Assembly: GCF_039888675.1 (NCBI RefSeq)
Contig: NZ_JBDQQR010000001.1
Location: 868,001 to 932,000 of the forward strand
Source of the DNA: Mesorhizobium sp. CAU 1732
GTDB lineage: Bacteria; Pseudomonadota; Alphaproteobacteria; Rhizobiales; Rhizobiaceae
DNA: 64,000 nt
Reading direction: 5' to 3'
Notes under the pieces: generated by a model
Seen by the model: the letters and a program-made list of their open reading frames with translations, nothing else
Told to the model about the DNA's origin: nothing
Databases searched by the model: none
Program-made: the position numbers and the translations under genes
Part shown: positions 24,298 through 33,042 of the stretch, one piece after another
How positions within the stretch are numbered: position 1 is the first letter of the stretch
Layout of the letters: each line of letters starts with the position of its first letter

Positions 24298-25158
24298 ATG
24301 TCATTTGGCGCCATCGATATAGTCGTGAACCCTTTGACGCCGCAGATCGTCGCCGCGCGGCCTGCATGGACCCGCACCTTCCACATGAAGAAGATCGGCC
24401 GCGCCGACGCGGACGTTGCTTCCGTCACCCATGAGGACATGATCCGGCAGATGGACGAGGCGGGCATCGAGCGCTCGTTCCTGATCGCCTGCAAGCTCGG
24501 ACAGGAAGGTACGCCCGGCGCGTGGCACATGCCCTATGAATGGGTCGCCGAGGCCGTCGCCGCCTATCCCGACCGCTTCTCCGGTCTGGCCGGCGTCGAC
24601 CCCACCGAGGGCATGGAAGGCGTTCGCCGGCTGGAGCGCGCGGTGCGCGACATGGGCTTCATCGGCGCGCACACCTATCCGCACTGGTTCGAGCTCGAGC
24701 CGAACCATCGCAAATATTATCCCTTCTACGCCAAGTGCGTCGAGCTCGGCATTCCGATCCAGATGCAGGTCGGCCAGTCGCTGGTCTATTACGACAAGCG
24801 GCCCCTGCGCAGCGTCGCCCGGCCGATCCTGCTCGACGACATCGCCTGCGATTTTCCCGAGCTGAAGCTGATCGGCATCCACATCGGCATTCCATGGACC
24901 GACGAGATGATCGCCATGGCCTGGAAGCACGAGAACGTCTTCATCGGCTCGGATGCGCACAGCCCGAAATACTGGCCGGAAGCCTTCATCCACTACATCA
25001 ACAGCTATGGCCGGCACAAAGTGATGTTCGGCACCGATTTTCCGGTGCTGGCCTTCAAGAGAACCATGGACGAGATCGGGAGTCTCGGCCTGCGGGAGGA
25101 CGTCATGCGCCTGTTCCTCAGGGACAACGCGCTGCGCGTCTACGGACTGAAACAATAA
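24298..25158 (+). CDS. Amidohydrolase family 2 protein (ACMSD-like fold), HxH motif absent
   Basis: A 286-residue TIM-barrel protein of the amidohydrolase 2 group (decarboxylases and hydratases related to ACMSD). Conserved positions include HTYPHWFEL, LIGIHIGIPW and MFGTDFPVL, giving two His and one Asp metal ligands. The usual N-terminal HxH is missing: the strand reads IDIVVNPLTP. The paralogues at 33043 and 39731 lack it as well, and the one at 39731 is very similar. The start is the ATG at 24298 after AGGAGGCGATAAGAAA. It is followed after 19 bases by a Liv-type transporter operon, implying that the imported compound is its substrate or precursor. Confidence 0.87.
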   Translation: MSFGAIDIVVNPLTPQIVAARPAWTRTFHMKKIGRADADVASVTHEDMIRQMDEAGIERSFLIACKLGQEGTPGAWHMPYEWVAEAVAAYPDRFSGLAGVDPTEGMEGVRRLERAVRDMGFIGAHTYPHWFELEPNHRKYYPFYAKCVELGIPIQMQVGQSLVYYDKRPLRSVARPILLDDIACDFPELKLIGIHIGIPWTDEMIAMAWKHENVFIGSDAHSPKYWPEAFIHYINSYGRHKVMFGTDFPVLAFKRTMDEIGSLGLREDVMRLFLRDNALRVYGLKQ

Positions 25159-25177
25159 CGGGAACATGGAGCAGACA

Positions 25178-26335
25178 ATGGGAAGGCTTAGAATAGCCGC
25201 AGCGCTCGCCGCCGCACTTTGTGCGCAGGCAGCCCATGCGCAGGACGAAACCGTCACGATCGGCATCGTGACCGCCGAGACGGGGCCGCTTGCCGCTCCC
25301 GGCAAGTTCCAGATGAACGGCTTCAATCTCGCGGTCGAGACGATCAACGGCGCGGGCGGTTTCGAGCTCGATGGAACCACCTACAAGCTGGAACTCCAGG
25401 TCTATGACACGCGCTGCAATGCCGCCGAGGGCGCATCCGCAATGCAGCGCCTCGCGACCGTCGATGCGGTGCCGATCGTGCTCGGCGAGCTGTGCAGCCC
25501 GGTGGCGGCCGCCGAAGCGCCGATCGCGCAGGACTTCCAGGTACCGCTGATCATCACGGTCCCGACCGCCGCCAACCTGACGGAGGAGGGCAATCCGTTC
25601 TTCTTCCGCATCAACGCGAACAACCACCAGCTCAACAGGGCTCTGGCCGAGTATATCCAGGCCAACGAGATCAAGCCGCTGGCCTTCATCGCCTGGAACA
25701 ACGACGCCGGGCGCGGCGGCGTGAACGGCATGCATGCGCTTCTGCCGGACGACTACAAGGACGGCTATGTCGGCTATTTCAACGTCGGCGAAGTCGATTT
25801 CTCGAACCACATCACCAACATCCGCAATGCGGGCGCCAAGGGCATCATGCTCTTGATGGATGAGGAGCCGGGTGCGCTCGCCATCCGCCAGATCCGCGAC
25901 GCGGGCCTCGACGCCCAGCTTGTCGGCACGCTGGCCATGGGCTCGAACCGCTTCCTCGACCGCCTGAACGCGACCTATCTCAACGGCATGGTGCAGTACA
26001 ACTCGTTCCCGCCGACCGCGCCGATCGAGAACATCAAGGCGTTCAACGACAGCTACAAGGCGAAGTATGGCGAGGAATCGCATGGCTTCGCCGCGCAGTC
26101 CTACGATGCGGTTTTCGCGGCCGTGGAGGCCATGAAGGCTGCCGGCACGACGACCGACGGTTCGGCCATCCGCGACGCGCTTGCCGAAATCTCGTTCGAC
26201 GGCGTCATCGGGCCGATCAAGTTCGACGAAAAGGGCCAGGCCGCACCGCCGGTCTACATCACCGAATGGTGCGAGGGCGGCGACCGCAAGGTGATCTTCC
26301 CCACGGAACTCGCATCCGATTGCGGCAGCGGCTGA
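25178..26335 (+). CDS. Branched-chain amino acid-type ABC transporter substrate-binding protein
   Basis: A 385-residue periplasmic binding protein of the LivJ/LivK (Peripla_BP_6) type. A Sec signal peptide ends at AHAQDE (about residue 21). The mature part starts with TVTIGIVTAETGPLAAPGKF, standard for the family, and carries one likely disulfide pair (Cys in YDTRCNA and GELCSP). The ATG at 25178 has GGAG six bases upstream; an in-frame ATG at 25166 is possible but has a weaker site. Liv-type proteins import amino acids, aromatic acids, urea or amides; the neighbouring amidohydrolase argues for an amide or carboxylate. First of five transporter genes. Confidence 0.92.
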   Translation: MGRLRIAAALAAALCAQAAHAQDETVTIGIVTAETGPLAAPGKFQMNGFNLAVETINGAGGFELDGTTYKLELQVYDTRCNAAEGASAMQRLATVDAVPIVLGELCSPVAAAEAPIAQDFQVPLIITVPTAANLTEEGNPFFFRINANNHQLNRALAEYIQANEIKPLAFIAWNNDAGRGGVNGMHALLPDDYKDGYVGYFNVGEVDFSNHITNIRNAGAKGIMLLMDEEPGALAIRQIRDAGLDAQLVGTLAMGSNRFLDRLNATYLNGMVQYNSFPPTAPIENIKAFNDSYKAKYGEESHGFAAQSYDAVFAAVEAMKAAGTTTDGSAIRDALAEISFDGVIGPIKFDEKGQAAPPVYITEWCEGGDRKVIFPTELASDCGSG

Positions 26336-26354
26336 CCGTCTGATCCGACCATCG

Positions 26355-26393
26355 CGGCCGCTTGGCGTCGTGTCGCCAGGCGGCCGTTTACTT
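26355..26393 (+). terminator. Strong hairpin between binding-protein and permease genes
   Basis: CGGCCGCTTGGCG pairs with CGCCAGGCGGCCG (one G-U) around TCGTGT, followed by TTTACTT. It lies 20 bases past the binding-protein stop. In ABC operons such a hairpin commonly ends part of the transcripts or protects the upstream message, giving more binding protein than permease. Confidence 0.65.
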
Positions 26394-26416
26394 CATCTGA
26401 TCTCCCTGGAGCCGCA

Positions 26417-27292
26417 ATGGCGACCGCAATCCTCGAGCAGCTCATCAACGGCGCCATGATGGGCTCGATCTACGTGCTCATGGCGCTGGGCATGGTGCTG
26501 ATCTACGGCGTCATGCACGTCCTGAACTTCGCGCATGGCGTGCTGTTCATGGTCGGCGGCTACATGGCGCATCTGTTCTTCTTCAACCTGACCGGCAGCT
26601 ACCCGCTGGCGATCATCTGCTCGATGATCACGCTCGCACTGATCGGCATGGTGCTGGAGCGGCTGATCTTCCGGTCTCTGCGCGACAATCTGCGCATGCA
26701 GATCGTCGCGTCGCTGGGGCTGATCCTCATCATCCAGAACGGCGTCGTGCAGCTCTGGGGACCACATGCCTTGCAGATGCGGCCGCAGACGGTGGATTCG
26801 CTGGTCAAGGTGGGGCAGCTCTCCTTCACGGTGCAGCATTTCGTCATCATCGGGGTGGTCACGCTGGCGGTCACGACGCTCTATCTCTTCCTGACGCGAA
26901 CACGCCTCGGCACAGCGATGCGCGCGACGAGCCAGCACCCGGAGGCGGCCGTCGTCGTCGGCATCAATCCGAACCGCGTCTACACCATCACCTTCATGAT
27001 CGCCTGCGCGCTTGCCGGGCTGGGCGGCGCGCTGCTGGGCCCGCTGTTCCTGATCTTCCCGCAGATGGGCGACGCGCCGATGCTCAAGGCACTCTCCGCC
27101 ATCATCATCGGCGGCATGGGAAGCGTACCGGGCGCGATCGTCGGCGGCCTGGGCATCGGCATCGTCGAATCCATGTCCACGCTGGTGGTGCCGACAGACT
27201 ATCGCGACACGATTGTCTTCGGCGTCCTGATCCTGATGCTGCTGATCCGCCCGTGGGGCATCTTCGGCGTGCGCGTGCGCGGAGAGCACTGA
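26417..27292 (+). CDS. Branched-chain-type ABC transporter permease (LivH)
   Basis: A 291-residue LivH-type inner-membrane permease with about eight hydrophobic segments. Family features are INGAMMGSIYVLMALGMVLI at the N-terminus, YGVMHVLNFAHGVLFMVGGY, and a cytoplasmic coupling region around RTRLGTAMRATSQHPEAAVVVGIN. It pairs with the LivM-type permease immediately downstream to form the channel for the binding protein encoded before it. The ATG follows CTGGAGCCGCA. Confidence 0.93.
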   Translation: MATAILEQLINGAMMGSIYVLMALGMVLIYGVMHVLNFAHGVLFMVGGYMAHLFFFNLTGSYPLAIICSMITLALIGMVLERLIFRSLRDNLRMQIVASLGLILIIQNGVVQLWGPHALQMRPQTVDSLVKVGQLSFTVQHFVIIGVVTLAVTTLYLFLTRTRLGTAMRATSQHPEAAVVVGINPNRVYTITFMIACALAGLGGALLGPLFLIFPQMGDAPMLKALSAIIIGGMGSVPGAIVGGLGIGIVESMSTLVVPTDYRDTIVFGVLILMLLIRPWGIFGVRVRGEH

Positions 27293-27294
27293 TC

Positions 27295-28281
27295 ATGAAG
27301 CCGATCTACTCCCTGATCGCCGCGATCGTCGTGCTGGTGGTGGGTGCGCTCGCGCCTGTCCTCTTCGGTGGTCAGCCTTACGTGCTCTATGTGCTGACGC
27401 TTGCGCTCTGCTACGCGATCCCGGCCATCGGCATGAACCTGCTCTATGGCTACACCGGGCTCGTCTCGCTGGGGCACATGGGCTTCGCCGGTGTCGGCGC
27501 CTACACGACCGCCGTCCTGATGAAGGACTACGGCGTGCCCTTCGTGCCGTCGCTCTTGGCGGGCGCGGTGGCTGCCGGCGGCATCGGCCTGCTCGTCGGC
27601 ATCCCGTGCCTGAGGCTTCGCAGCCACTTCTTCATCGTGGTGACGCTGGCCGTCGGCATGATCCTCTACACGCTGTTCAACAATCTCGACGGCCTGACCG
27701 GCGGGGCCGAGGGCCTTCCGGGCATACCGCGCCCGCAGAATATCGAGATCGGATCGCTCGTCATCGAGTTCCGCTCGCTTGGCGGGTTCTACATGCTGAC
27801 CTTCGTCATCACGGCGCTGATCTTCGGCCTGCAATATCTGCTGGTGCGATCCGACTTCGGACGGTCGCTGTCCTCCGTTCGTCAGGACGAGGCGCTTGCG
27901 GCGGCCAGAGGCGTGGACGTGTTCGCGCACAAGCTGTTCGCCTTCGTGCTGTCGGCGGCCATCGCGGGCGTCGGCGGGGCGATGAAGGTGCTCTTCCTGC
28001 GCGCGGCCGCCCCGCTCTCCTTCGAGCTTCAGGAGAGCATCAACCTCATGATGATGCTGATCCTCGGCGGCGCGGGGTTCCTCGTCGGCCCGATCATCGG
28101 GGCCATCACCTTCGTGGCGCTGCCGGAATTCCTGCGCGTCGCCAATCAGCTTCGTCTCATCTTCTTCGGCTTCGTGCTGCTGGCACTCGCCCGCTTTGCC
28201 CCGCGCGGCATCTGCGGTCTGGTGGAAGCGGCCTACAGGAAGCTCTCAAACAGGGAGAAGGCCGTTGTCGCCCATCCTTGA
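27295..28281 (+). CDS. Branched-chain-type ABC transporter permease (LivM)
   Basis: A 328-residue LivM-type permease with a hydrophobic N-terminus (SLIAAIVVLVVGALAPVLF), the family sequence GMNLLYGYTGLVSLGHMGFA, and the coupling-loop segment FGRSLSSVRQDEALAAARGV. The start at 27295 is two bases past the LivH stop and gives the usual family N-terminus. The longer frame to 27253 would overlap LivH. Its C-terminus overlaps the LivG gene by 17 bases. Confidence 0.93.
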   Translation: MKPIYSLIAAIVVLVVGALAPVLFGGQPYVLYVLTLALCYAIPAIGMNLLYGYTGLVSLGHMGFAGVGAYTTAVLMKDYGVPFVPSLLAGAVAAGGIGLLVGIPCLRLRSHFFIVVTLAVGMILYTLFNNLDGLTGGAEGLPGIPRPQNIEIGSLVIEFRSLGGFYMLTFVITALIFGLQYLLVRSDFGRSLSSVRQDEALAAARGVDVFAHKLFAFVLSAAIAGVGGAMKVLFLRAAAPLSFELQESINLMMMLILGGAGFLVGPIIGAITFVALPEFLRVANQLRLIFFGFVLLALARFAPRGICGLVEAAYRKLSNREKAVVAHP

Positions 28282-29017
28282 AGTCAGGAACGTCTCCAAG
28301 AGCTTTGGCGGCATCAAGGCGGTCAACGCGGCGAGCTTCACGCTCGACAAGCCGGGCATCTACGGGCTCATCGGCCCCAATGGTGCAGGCAAGACCACGA
28401 TGTTCGACATCGTCTGCGGCCGCCAGATCGCGGATGCCGGCGAGGTGCGTTTCCATGGCGAGCGCATCGACGGCAAGCGCCCGTTCAAACTGGCGCGGCA
28501 GGGCCTCGCCCGCACATTCCAGGAATGCCGCGTCCTGCCCGAGGAGACCTGTCTCGACAACGTGCTGTTCGGCGCACAGGACAAGCGTCTCGGAGCGGAG
28601 GTCCTGCAGGCCTTTTCGCGCAATGGCGGACCGCGCGCCCGCGCGGAGGACGAAGCGCGACGGCTGCTGCGGCTGATCAACCTCGAACGCTACGCCGACG
28701 AACCGGCGAGCGCGCTCTCCTACGGCCAGCGGCGGCTTCTCGAGATCGTCTCCTGCCTGATGTCGAAGCCGCGCATCCTGCTGCTCGACGAGCCGGCCTC
28801 CGGCATCAATCCGACGCTTCTCAACACGCTGCGCGACTTCATCGTCGAGATCTACGACGAGACCAAGATCGCGTTCCTGATCGTGGAGCACAACATGGAG
28901 TTCATCATGTCGCTGGCGAGCGAGATCGTCGTCATGCATCAGGGCGGTGTGCTGATGCAGGGCGCGCCGGATCGGGTCCAGGCCGACAAGGGCGTCATCG
29001 ACGCCTATCTGGGTTGA
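28265..29017 (+). CDS. Branched-chain-type ABC transporter ATP-binding protein (LivG)
   Basis: A 250-residue ATPase of the LivG type. Walker A is GPNGAGKTT (near residue 36), the signature is LSYGQRRLLEI and Walker B is ILLLDEPASGINP, followed by the D-loop and the switch His in VEHNMEF. The best start is TTG at 28265, preceded by GGGAGAAGG, and it overlaps the LivM gene by 17 bases; no ATG or GTG in frame gives a complete N-terminus (SPILEVRNVSKSFGG). It drives transport together with the LivF-type ATPase that follows after 10 bases. Confidence 0.92.
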   Translation: MSPILEVRNVSKSFGGIKAVNAASFTLDKPGIYGLIGPNGAGKTTMFDIVCGRQIADAGEVRFHGERIDGKRPFKLARQGLARTFQECRVLPEETCLDNVLFGAQDKRLGAEVLQAFSRNGGPRARAEDEARRLLRLINLERYADEPASALSYGQRRLLEIVSCLMSKPRILLLDEPASGINPTLLNTLRDFIVEIYDETKIAFLIVEHNMEFIMSLASEIVVMHQGGVLMQGAPDRVQADKGVIDAYLG

Positions 29018-29027
29018 GGCGGCTGCG

Positions 29028-29741
29028 ATGCTGAAAGTGCGCGGATTGAAAGGCGGCTATGGCGGCGGCAGGCTGATCGTCGACGGCGTCGATCTCGACG
29101 TCGAGGCCGGCGAGATCGTTACCGTCATCGGCCAGAACGGCGCCGGCAAGTCGACCATTCTCAAGACCATCTTCAACATGACGCCAGTGCGCGACGGCGA
29201 GATCGTGCTCGACGGCACGGATATCTTTTCCGTCAGCCCCTACCAGATGCTGACGGTGGGGCTCGCTTACATCCCGCAGCACCACAGCGTGTTTCCCAAG
29301 CTGACCATAGCCGAGAACCTGCGCATGGGCGGCTATCTCCTCACCGACAACAAGCTCCTTCAGGAGCGCACGGCCAAGGTGGAAGAGATGTTCCCGATCC
29401 TGAAGGCGCGGCGCAACGAGTTTGCGGCGAGCCTTTCGGGCGGCGAGCAGCGCATGCTGGAAATCGCGCGCACGCTGATCATGGACCCCAAGGTCGTGAT
29501 GCTGGACGAGCCGTCGATCGGCCTCGCGCCGAAGATGGTGGATATCGTCTTCTCGACCGCGCGCAGGCTCGCCGAAGCGGGCAAGGCCATCCTCATGGTC
29601 GAGCAGAACGTGAAGAAGGCACTGATGGCGTCGGAACGCGGCTACGTGCTCGAACTCGGCCAGGTTCGCATCAAGGACGACGCGCAGGCGCTGATCGCCG
29701 ACGAGCGCGTGTCGCGGCTCTATATGGGCGTCAGAGCTTAG
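29028..29741 (+). CDS. Branched-chain-type ABC transporter ATP-binding protein (LivF)
   Basis: A 237-residue LivF-type ATPase. Walker A is GQNGAGKST, the signature is SLSGGEQRMLEIARTL and Walker B is VVMLDEPSIGLAP. The family sequence YIPQHHSVFPKLTIAENLRMG follows the Q-loop. It is the last of the five transporter genes that follow the amidohydrolase gene. The stop is followed by a palindromic intergenic repeat that may end the transcript. Confidence 0.93.
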   Translation: MLKVRGLKGGYGGGRLIVDGVDLDVEAGEIVTVIGQNGAGKSTILKTIFNMTPVRDGEIVLDGTDIFSVSPYQMLTVGLAYIPQHHSVFPKLTIAENLRMGGYLLTDNKLLQERTAKVEEMFPILKARRNEFAASLSGGEQRMLEIARTLIMDPKVVMLDEPSIGLAPKMVDIVFSTARRLAEAGKAILMVEQNVKKALMASERGYVLELGQVRIKDDAQALIADERVSRLYMGVRA

Positions 29742-29763
29742 GGGCTTTCCGGCAGGGCGAAAC

Positions 29764-29842
29764 ACCCCCACTCCCCCGTAAACGGGGAGGATCCGGCGTT
29801 ACGGCCGGCCCCGGGAGGTGGCCCGCAGGGTCGGAGGGGGTT
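29764..29842. repeat. Rhizobial palindromic intergenic element
   Basis: CACCCCCACTCCCC at the left and GGTCGGAGGGGGT at the right are imperfect inverted repeats, with an inner CTCCCCCGTAAACGGGGAG hairpin and a GGCCGGCCCCGGG centre. It is a third member of the palindromic element class also seen at 361 and 10310, placed between the convergent LivF and CoA-ligase genes, where it can act as a bidirectional terminator. Confidence 0.65.
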
Positions 29843-29868
29843 ATCGCGGACGCGGCTTTTTTCGTGTC

Positions 29869-31233
29869 CTACTCCGGCTTCTTGCGCAGATCGACGATCG
29901 GCTTCGCCTTCCAGCCGCGACCCGTGAAGGCAGCGTCGTCGGCCGCTGCCAGTTCGACCACGGGCATGACGCCGGTCGTCGCCTTCACCTTCTCCGCAAC
30001 CCGCAGGCCGAGGACATGGATCGCCTCGCCGCTGGAGGAGAGCCGAATGCGCAGGCGGTCCATCGAGAACTGGTCGTTCTCGTCCTCCTTGTCGACGATC
30101 GCCTGAAAGTCCGCGATGCCGGAATCGGCTGCAAGCACGTCGGCCAGCGCCTGCGGGTTCACCAGCATGCCCCTGATCTTGACGAAGCCGTCGCGCCGCG
30201 TCGGGACGCTGACGAGGCGTTCGGTCAACGCGCCGCAATGCGGGCATTTCGCGCGTGTCAGGCGGGCCGTGTCGCCCAGAGCGTAGCGCAGCATGGTCGT
30301 GCCGCGGCGATCGAGATGCGTGAGAAGGATCAGCCCCTCCTCGCCATCGGCGACAAGGGCGTGAGTTTCGGGATCGACCGCCTCGAAACAGAACTGGAGC
30401 GGTGCGGGATTGTGATAACCGGCGCCGGGCACGCATTCGACCATGCCGCCCTGCATCTCTGTCGCACCGTAGGAGACGCTGATCTTCGGATCGGCAGCGC
30501 CAAGCCGCTTGAGCCGATCGACGAGGTCCTGGCGTGCCTCTTCGCCGAAGCCTTCGCCTGTGACGAAGACGAGGCGAACGGAGGGCATGCTCAGGCCGAG
30601 TTCTTCGGCGCGGCCGAGCATCTTGCGCATGTAGGACGGGACGCCCCAGAGGATGGTTGCGCCGGAGCGTGCAGCCAGCGCGCATACGTCGTCCGTGCGG
30701 TTGCCGAGACCCGGATGCCGGGCGCTGGGCGCACCGGGCATCGCAGCTATGATCGGAATGTTGTAGGCGGCTGCCGCATTCATCGCGCGGGCGAATGCGC
30801 CGTGCGGGTGGCGCGTTAGCGGGAAGAGGTTGAGGATCGTGTCCTCTGCCGTGACGCCGCGCAGGCGCAGCATGTTGCGGTTGACTGCGAGGATGTTGAG
30901 GAAGTCGTAGGAGGTCGAGGTGAACGGCGTCGGATCGCCGGTCGATCCGGTGGTGTACATGACGTCCCACACCACGCGTTCCTCGGCATCGAAACTGGCC
31001 GGCAGCGAGAGCGAGAAATCTGCGGGCTGGCCGACATAATCCGCCTTGCCGGTGATCGGAAGCTTCGCCAGATCGTCGATGCCCCTGATGTCCGACCGCT
31101 CGATGCCGCGCTCGGCGAAGACTTTGCGATAGTGCGGATGATGATCGAAGATGCGATCCAGCGTGCCGGCAAACACCGCGTCCCGCGCGCGTTTCAGGTC
31201 GGCGGGATCATCGAAAAAGAGTTCGTCGGGCAC
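29869..31233 (-). CDS. Phenylacetate-CoA ligase-like adenylate-forming enzyme
   Basis: A 454-residue PaaK-type adenylating enzyme. The phosphate loop is YTTGSTGDPTPF, and SYGATEMQGG and the aspartate of YALGDTARL bind AMP and ribose. After it comes CPHCGALTERL, the zinc-like cysteine pair common in PaaK relatives, then a C-terminal lid domain. The C-terminal catalytic Lys is probably in WKAKPIVDLRKK. It likely activates an aryl or alkyl carboxylate to a CoA thioester. The start is a GTG at 31233 with TAGGA upstream. It lies 35 bases behind the GntR gene at 31269, probably in one transcript, so that regulator is a candidate controller. Confidence 0.88.
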   Translation of the reverse strand: MPDELFFDDPADLKRARDAVFAGTLDRIFDHHPHYRKVFAERGIERSDIRGIDDLAKLPITGKADYVGQPADFSLSLPASFDAEERVVWDVMYTTGSTGDPTPFTSTSYDFLNILAVNRNMLRLRGVTAEDTILNLFPLTRHPHGAFARAMNAAAAYNIPIIAAMPGAPSARHPGLGNRTDDVCALAARSGATILWGVPSYMRKMLGRAEELGLSMPSVRLVFVTGEGFGEEARQDLVDRLKRLGAADPKISVSYGATEMQGGMVECVPGAGYHNPAPLQFCFEAVDPETHALVADGEEGLILLTHLDRRGTTMLRYALGDTARLTRAKCPHCGALTERLVSVPTRRDGFVKIRGMLVNPQALADVLAADSGIADFQAIVDKEDENDQFSMDRLRIRLSSSGEAIHVLGLRVAEKVKATTGVMPVVELAAADDAAFTGRGWKAKPIVDLRKKPE

Positions 31234-31268
31234 GGGCTGTTCCTAGGCGGCGGTTCAGGTAAGGGAAG

Positions 31269-32054
31269 TCACGCGCTTGTCGCGTCCGGGCTCCAAAGGG
31301 TGGCACTTTCGCCTTCCACCCGCGACATGCTCATCTGGTATTCGTAGATGTCGGGGCGGTAGAGCGCGTGCAGATACTCGACCGGGCGGTCGTTCTGGTC
31401 GAGGACGAGGCGCTTGACCCAGAGAAGGGGCGAACCGGTCTCGACCTGAAGCAGCGGCGCGACGATCGTATCCGCGAGCTTCGCGGATACCGACTGGTCG
31501 GCGGCCGAGACCTTGATGCCCGCGCGCTTCATCAGGAGCAGCAGCGGTGTGTCGGACAGTTCCTGCTCGTCGCAATGCCGCCCGATCTCCTCGGGGAGAT
31601 ATGTCGTGAGATGCGAAAACGGGATATTTTCGTGATAGCGCACCCGCACGGCGCGTTGCACGCGCGCGCCGGGCTGAAGCTTGAGCTTCTGGGCCACCAC
31701 TGGCGTTGCGGGGACATAGCCGAACTCGATGAGCTTGACCCTCGTGCGCAGGCCCATGGCCATCAGATTCTCGAAGATGCCGCGCAGGTTTGCCGAGATC
31801 GCCTGTGGCGCGACCGGAGCCTGTGCGAAGGTTCCGCGTCCGCGCGCGCGGCTGACGAAACCCTCCTGCTTCAGCCGGTCGAGCGCGCGGCGGATGGTGA
31901 TGCGCGAGACACTGAATATCTGGGAAAGTTCGTGCTCCGAGGGGATCGGCTTCTCGCCCTCGAATTGCCCTTCCTCGATCTGCTGGCGCAGGACTACATA
32001 GACCTTGTGATGCAGCGGCGTAACGGAGTCTGTCGTGATCGGTGCAGTGCTCAC
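31269..32054 (-). CDS. GntR family regulator, HutC/UTRA type
   Basis: A 261-residue regulator. The N-terminal GntR winged helix is clear (residues 12-78: HHKVYVVLRQQIEEGQFEGE, LPSEHELSQ-like IPSEHELSQIF, RITIRRALDRLKQEGFVSR). The UTRA ligand-binding domain follows to the end (ARVQRAVRVRYHENIPFSHL, LLWVKRLVLDQNDRPVEYLH). UTRA regulators sense small metabolites, often substrates of the controlled pathway. The gene is preceded by tandem ATTGTTAT octamers (32072-32087), which would suit autoregulation. A paralogue is encoded right behind at 32143-32982. Confidence 0.94.
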   Translation of the reverse strand: MSTAPITTDSVTPLHHKVYVVLRQQIEEGQFEGEKPIPSEHELSQIFSVSRITIRRALDRLKQEGFVSRARGRGTFAQAPVAPQAISANLRGIFENLMAMGLRTRVKLIEFGYVPATPVVAQKLKLQPGARVQRAVRVRYHENIPFSHLTTYLPEEIGRHCDEQELSDTPLLLLMKRAGIKVSAADQSVSAKLADTIVAPLLQVETGSPLLWVKRLVLDQNDRPVEYLHALYRPDIYEYQMSMSRVEGESATLWSPDATSA

Positions 32055-32071
32055 GCGTGGAGCCTCCCATG

Positions 32072-32087
32072 ATTGTTATATTGTTAT
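32072..32087. promoter_or_regulatory. Tandem ATTGTTAT octamer (candidate operator)
   Basis: ATTGTTAT occurs twice without a gap (32072-32079 and 32080-32087), 18 bases before the start codon of the GntR gene at 32054. The same octamer occurs singly, in either orientation, before three other transcription units of the island. The position over the start region suggests autoregulation by a HutC-type regulator. Confidence 0.55.
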
Positions 32088-32142
32088 GCCTTTTCGGGAG
32101 GAAATGCACAAGCGTGTCGCCATGGCGGTGCCGGCTGAGGAT

Positions 32143-32982
32143 TCAGGCCTGCTTTCGCGCTCTGCGCGGCGTTGGCGGCTTCCGGTCCTTCGTCGACCAG
32201 ATCGGGTCGGCGCCGCCTTTGTCGCGCTCCATCGTCATGCGGTACTGGTAGCGGTCGGTGCGGTACAGGATGCGGATGTATTCGACGGGTCGTTCCTCGC
32301 GGTCGCAAACGGTGCGGCTGATCGCGAGCAGTGGCGTGCCGACGGGAACGTCGAGCGCCTGCGCTATCTTCGGATCGGCGAGCACCGCGCTGAAGGCCTG
32401 GCGTGCGCTGCCGACCTTCACCCCGTTCTTCTCCAGGAGGCTCAGGAGCGAGTTCACCGCCATGTCGGATTCGTCGAAATTGTGCCCGATGTGACCGGGT
32501 ACGAAACTCGTCAGGTAGGAGAAAGGCGCGCCGTTGTAGCTGCGCACGCGCACCGCGCGCTGCACGAGTTCATTCGCCCCGACCTCGAGTTCGGTCTGCA
32601 CATCGTAAGCGGGCAGGACGAAGCCGAACTCCAGAACCGTGACCTGCGTGCTGTTGCCCATGCTGGTGAGGCTCTCGAGCAGGCCGTCGATGTTGGCCGG
32701 GACGGCCGGGGGAATCTCTCGCGGTACGATCCGGGTGCCGGCGCCGCGCTTACGCTCCACCAGGCCAAGGGCCGCAAGCTCGTTGATGGCGCGCGCGACG
32801 GTGATGCGCGAGACCTTGAACTCACGGCTCAAATCCATCTCGCTGGGCAGCATGCCCTCGCGGCCGTAATAGCCCTGATCGATGCGCTCGCGAATGACGA
32901 GCTGGATCTGATGGTAGAGTGGCGTCGGCAGATCAGGCATGGACCGCATGGTCTTTGGCTCTGCCTGTGATGCGTCGTTCAT
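32143..32982 (-). CDS. GntR family regulator, HutC/UTRA type (paralogue)
   Basis: A 279-residue GntR regulator with the same architecture as its neighbour: winged helix at residues 20-87 (TPLYHQIQLVIRERIDQGYY, MLPSEMDLSREFKVSRITVA) and a UTRA domain (ELVQRAVRVRSYNGAPFSYL, LLAISRTVCDREERPVEYIR). Many positions are shared with the protein at 31269, so the pair arose by duplication. It sits 60 bases behind the amidohydrolase gene of the acetoacetate-decarboxylase-like/SsuABC operon and may be its last gene. Its ligand is unknown. Confidence 0.93.
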   Translation of the reverse strand: MNDASQAEPKTMRSMPDLPTPLYHQIQLVIRERIDQGYYGREGMLPSEMDLSREFKVSRITVARAINELAALGLVERKRGAGTRIVPREIPPAVPANIDGLLESLTSMGNSTQVTVLEFGFVLPAYDVQTELEVGANELVQRAVRVRSYNGAPFSYLTSFVPGHIGHNFDESDMAVNSLLSLLEKNGVKVGSARQAFSAVLADPKIAQALDVPVGTPLLAISRTVCDREERPVEYIRILYRTDRYQYRMTMERDKGGADPIWSTKDRKPPTPRRARKQA

Positions 32983-33042
32983 CGTCGCCTCCGGTCGCAG
33001 ACGAGGTCGCGGCGGGAACGGCCCGCCACGACCGACAAGGCC

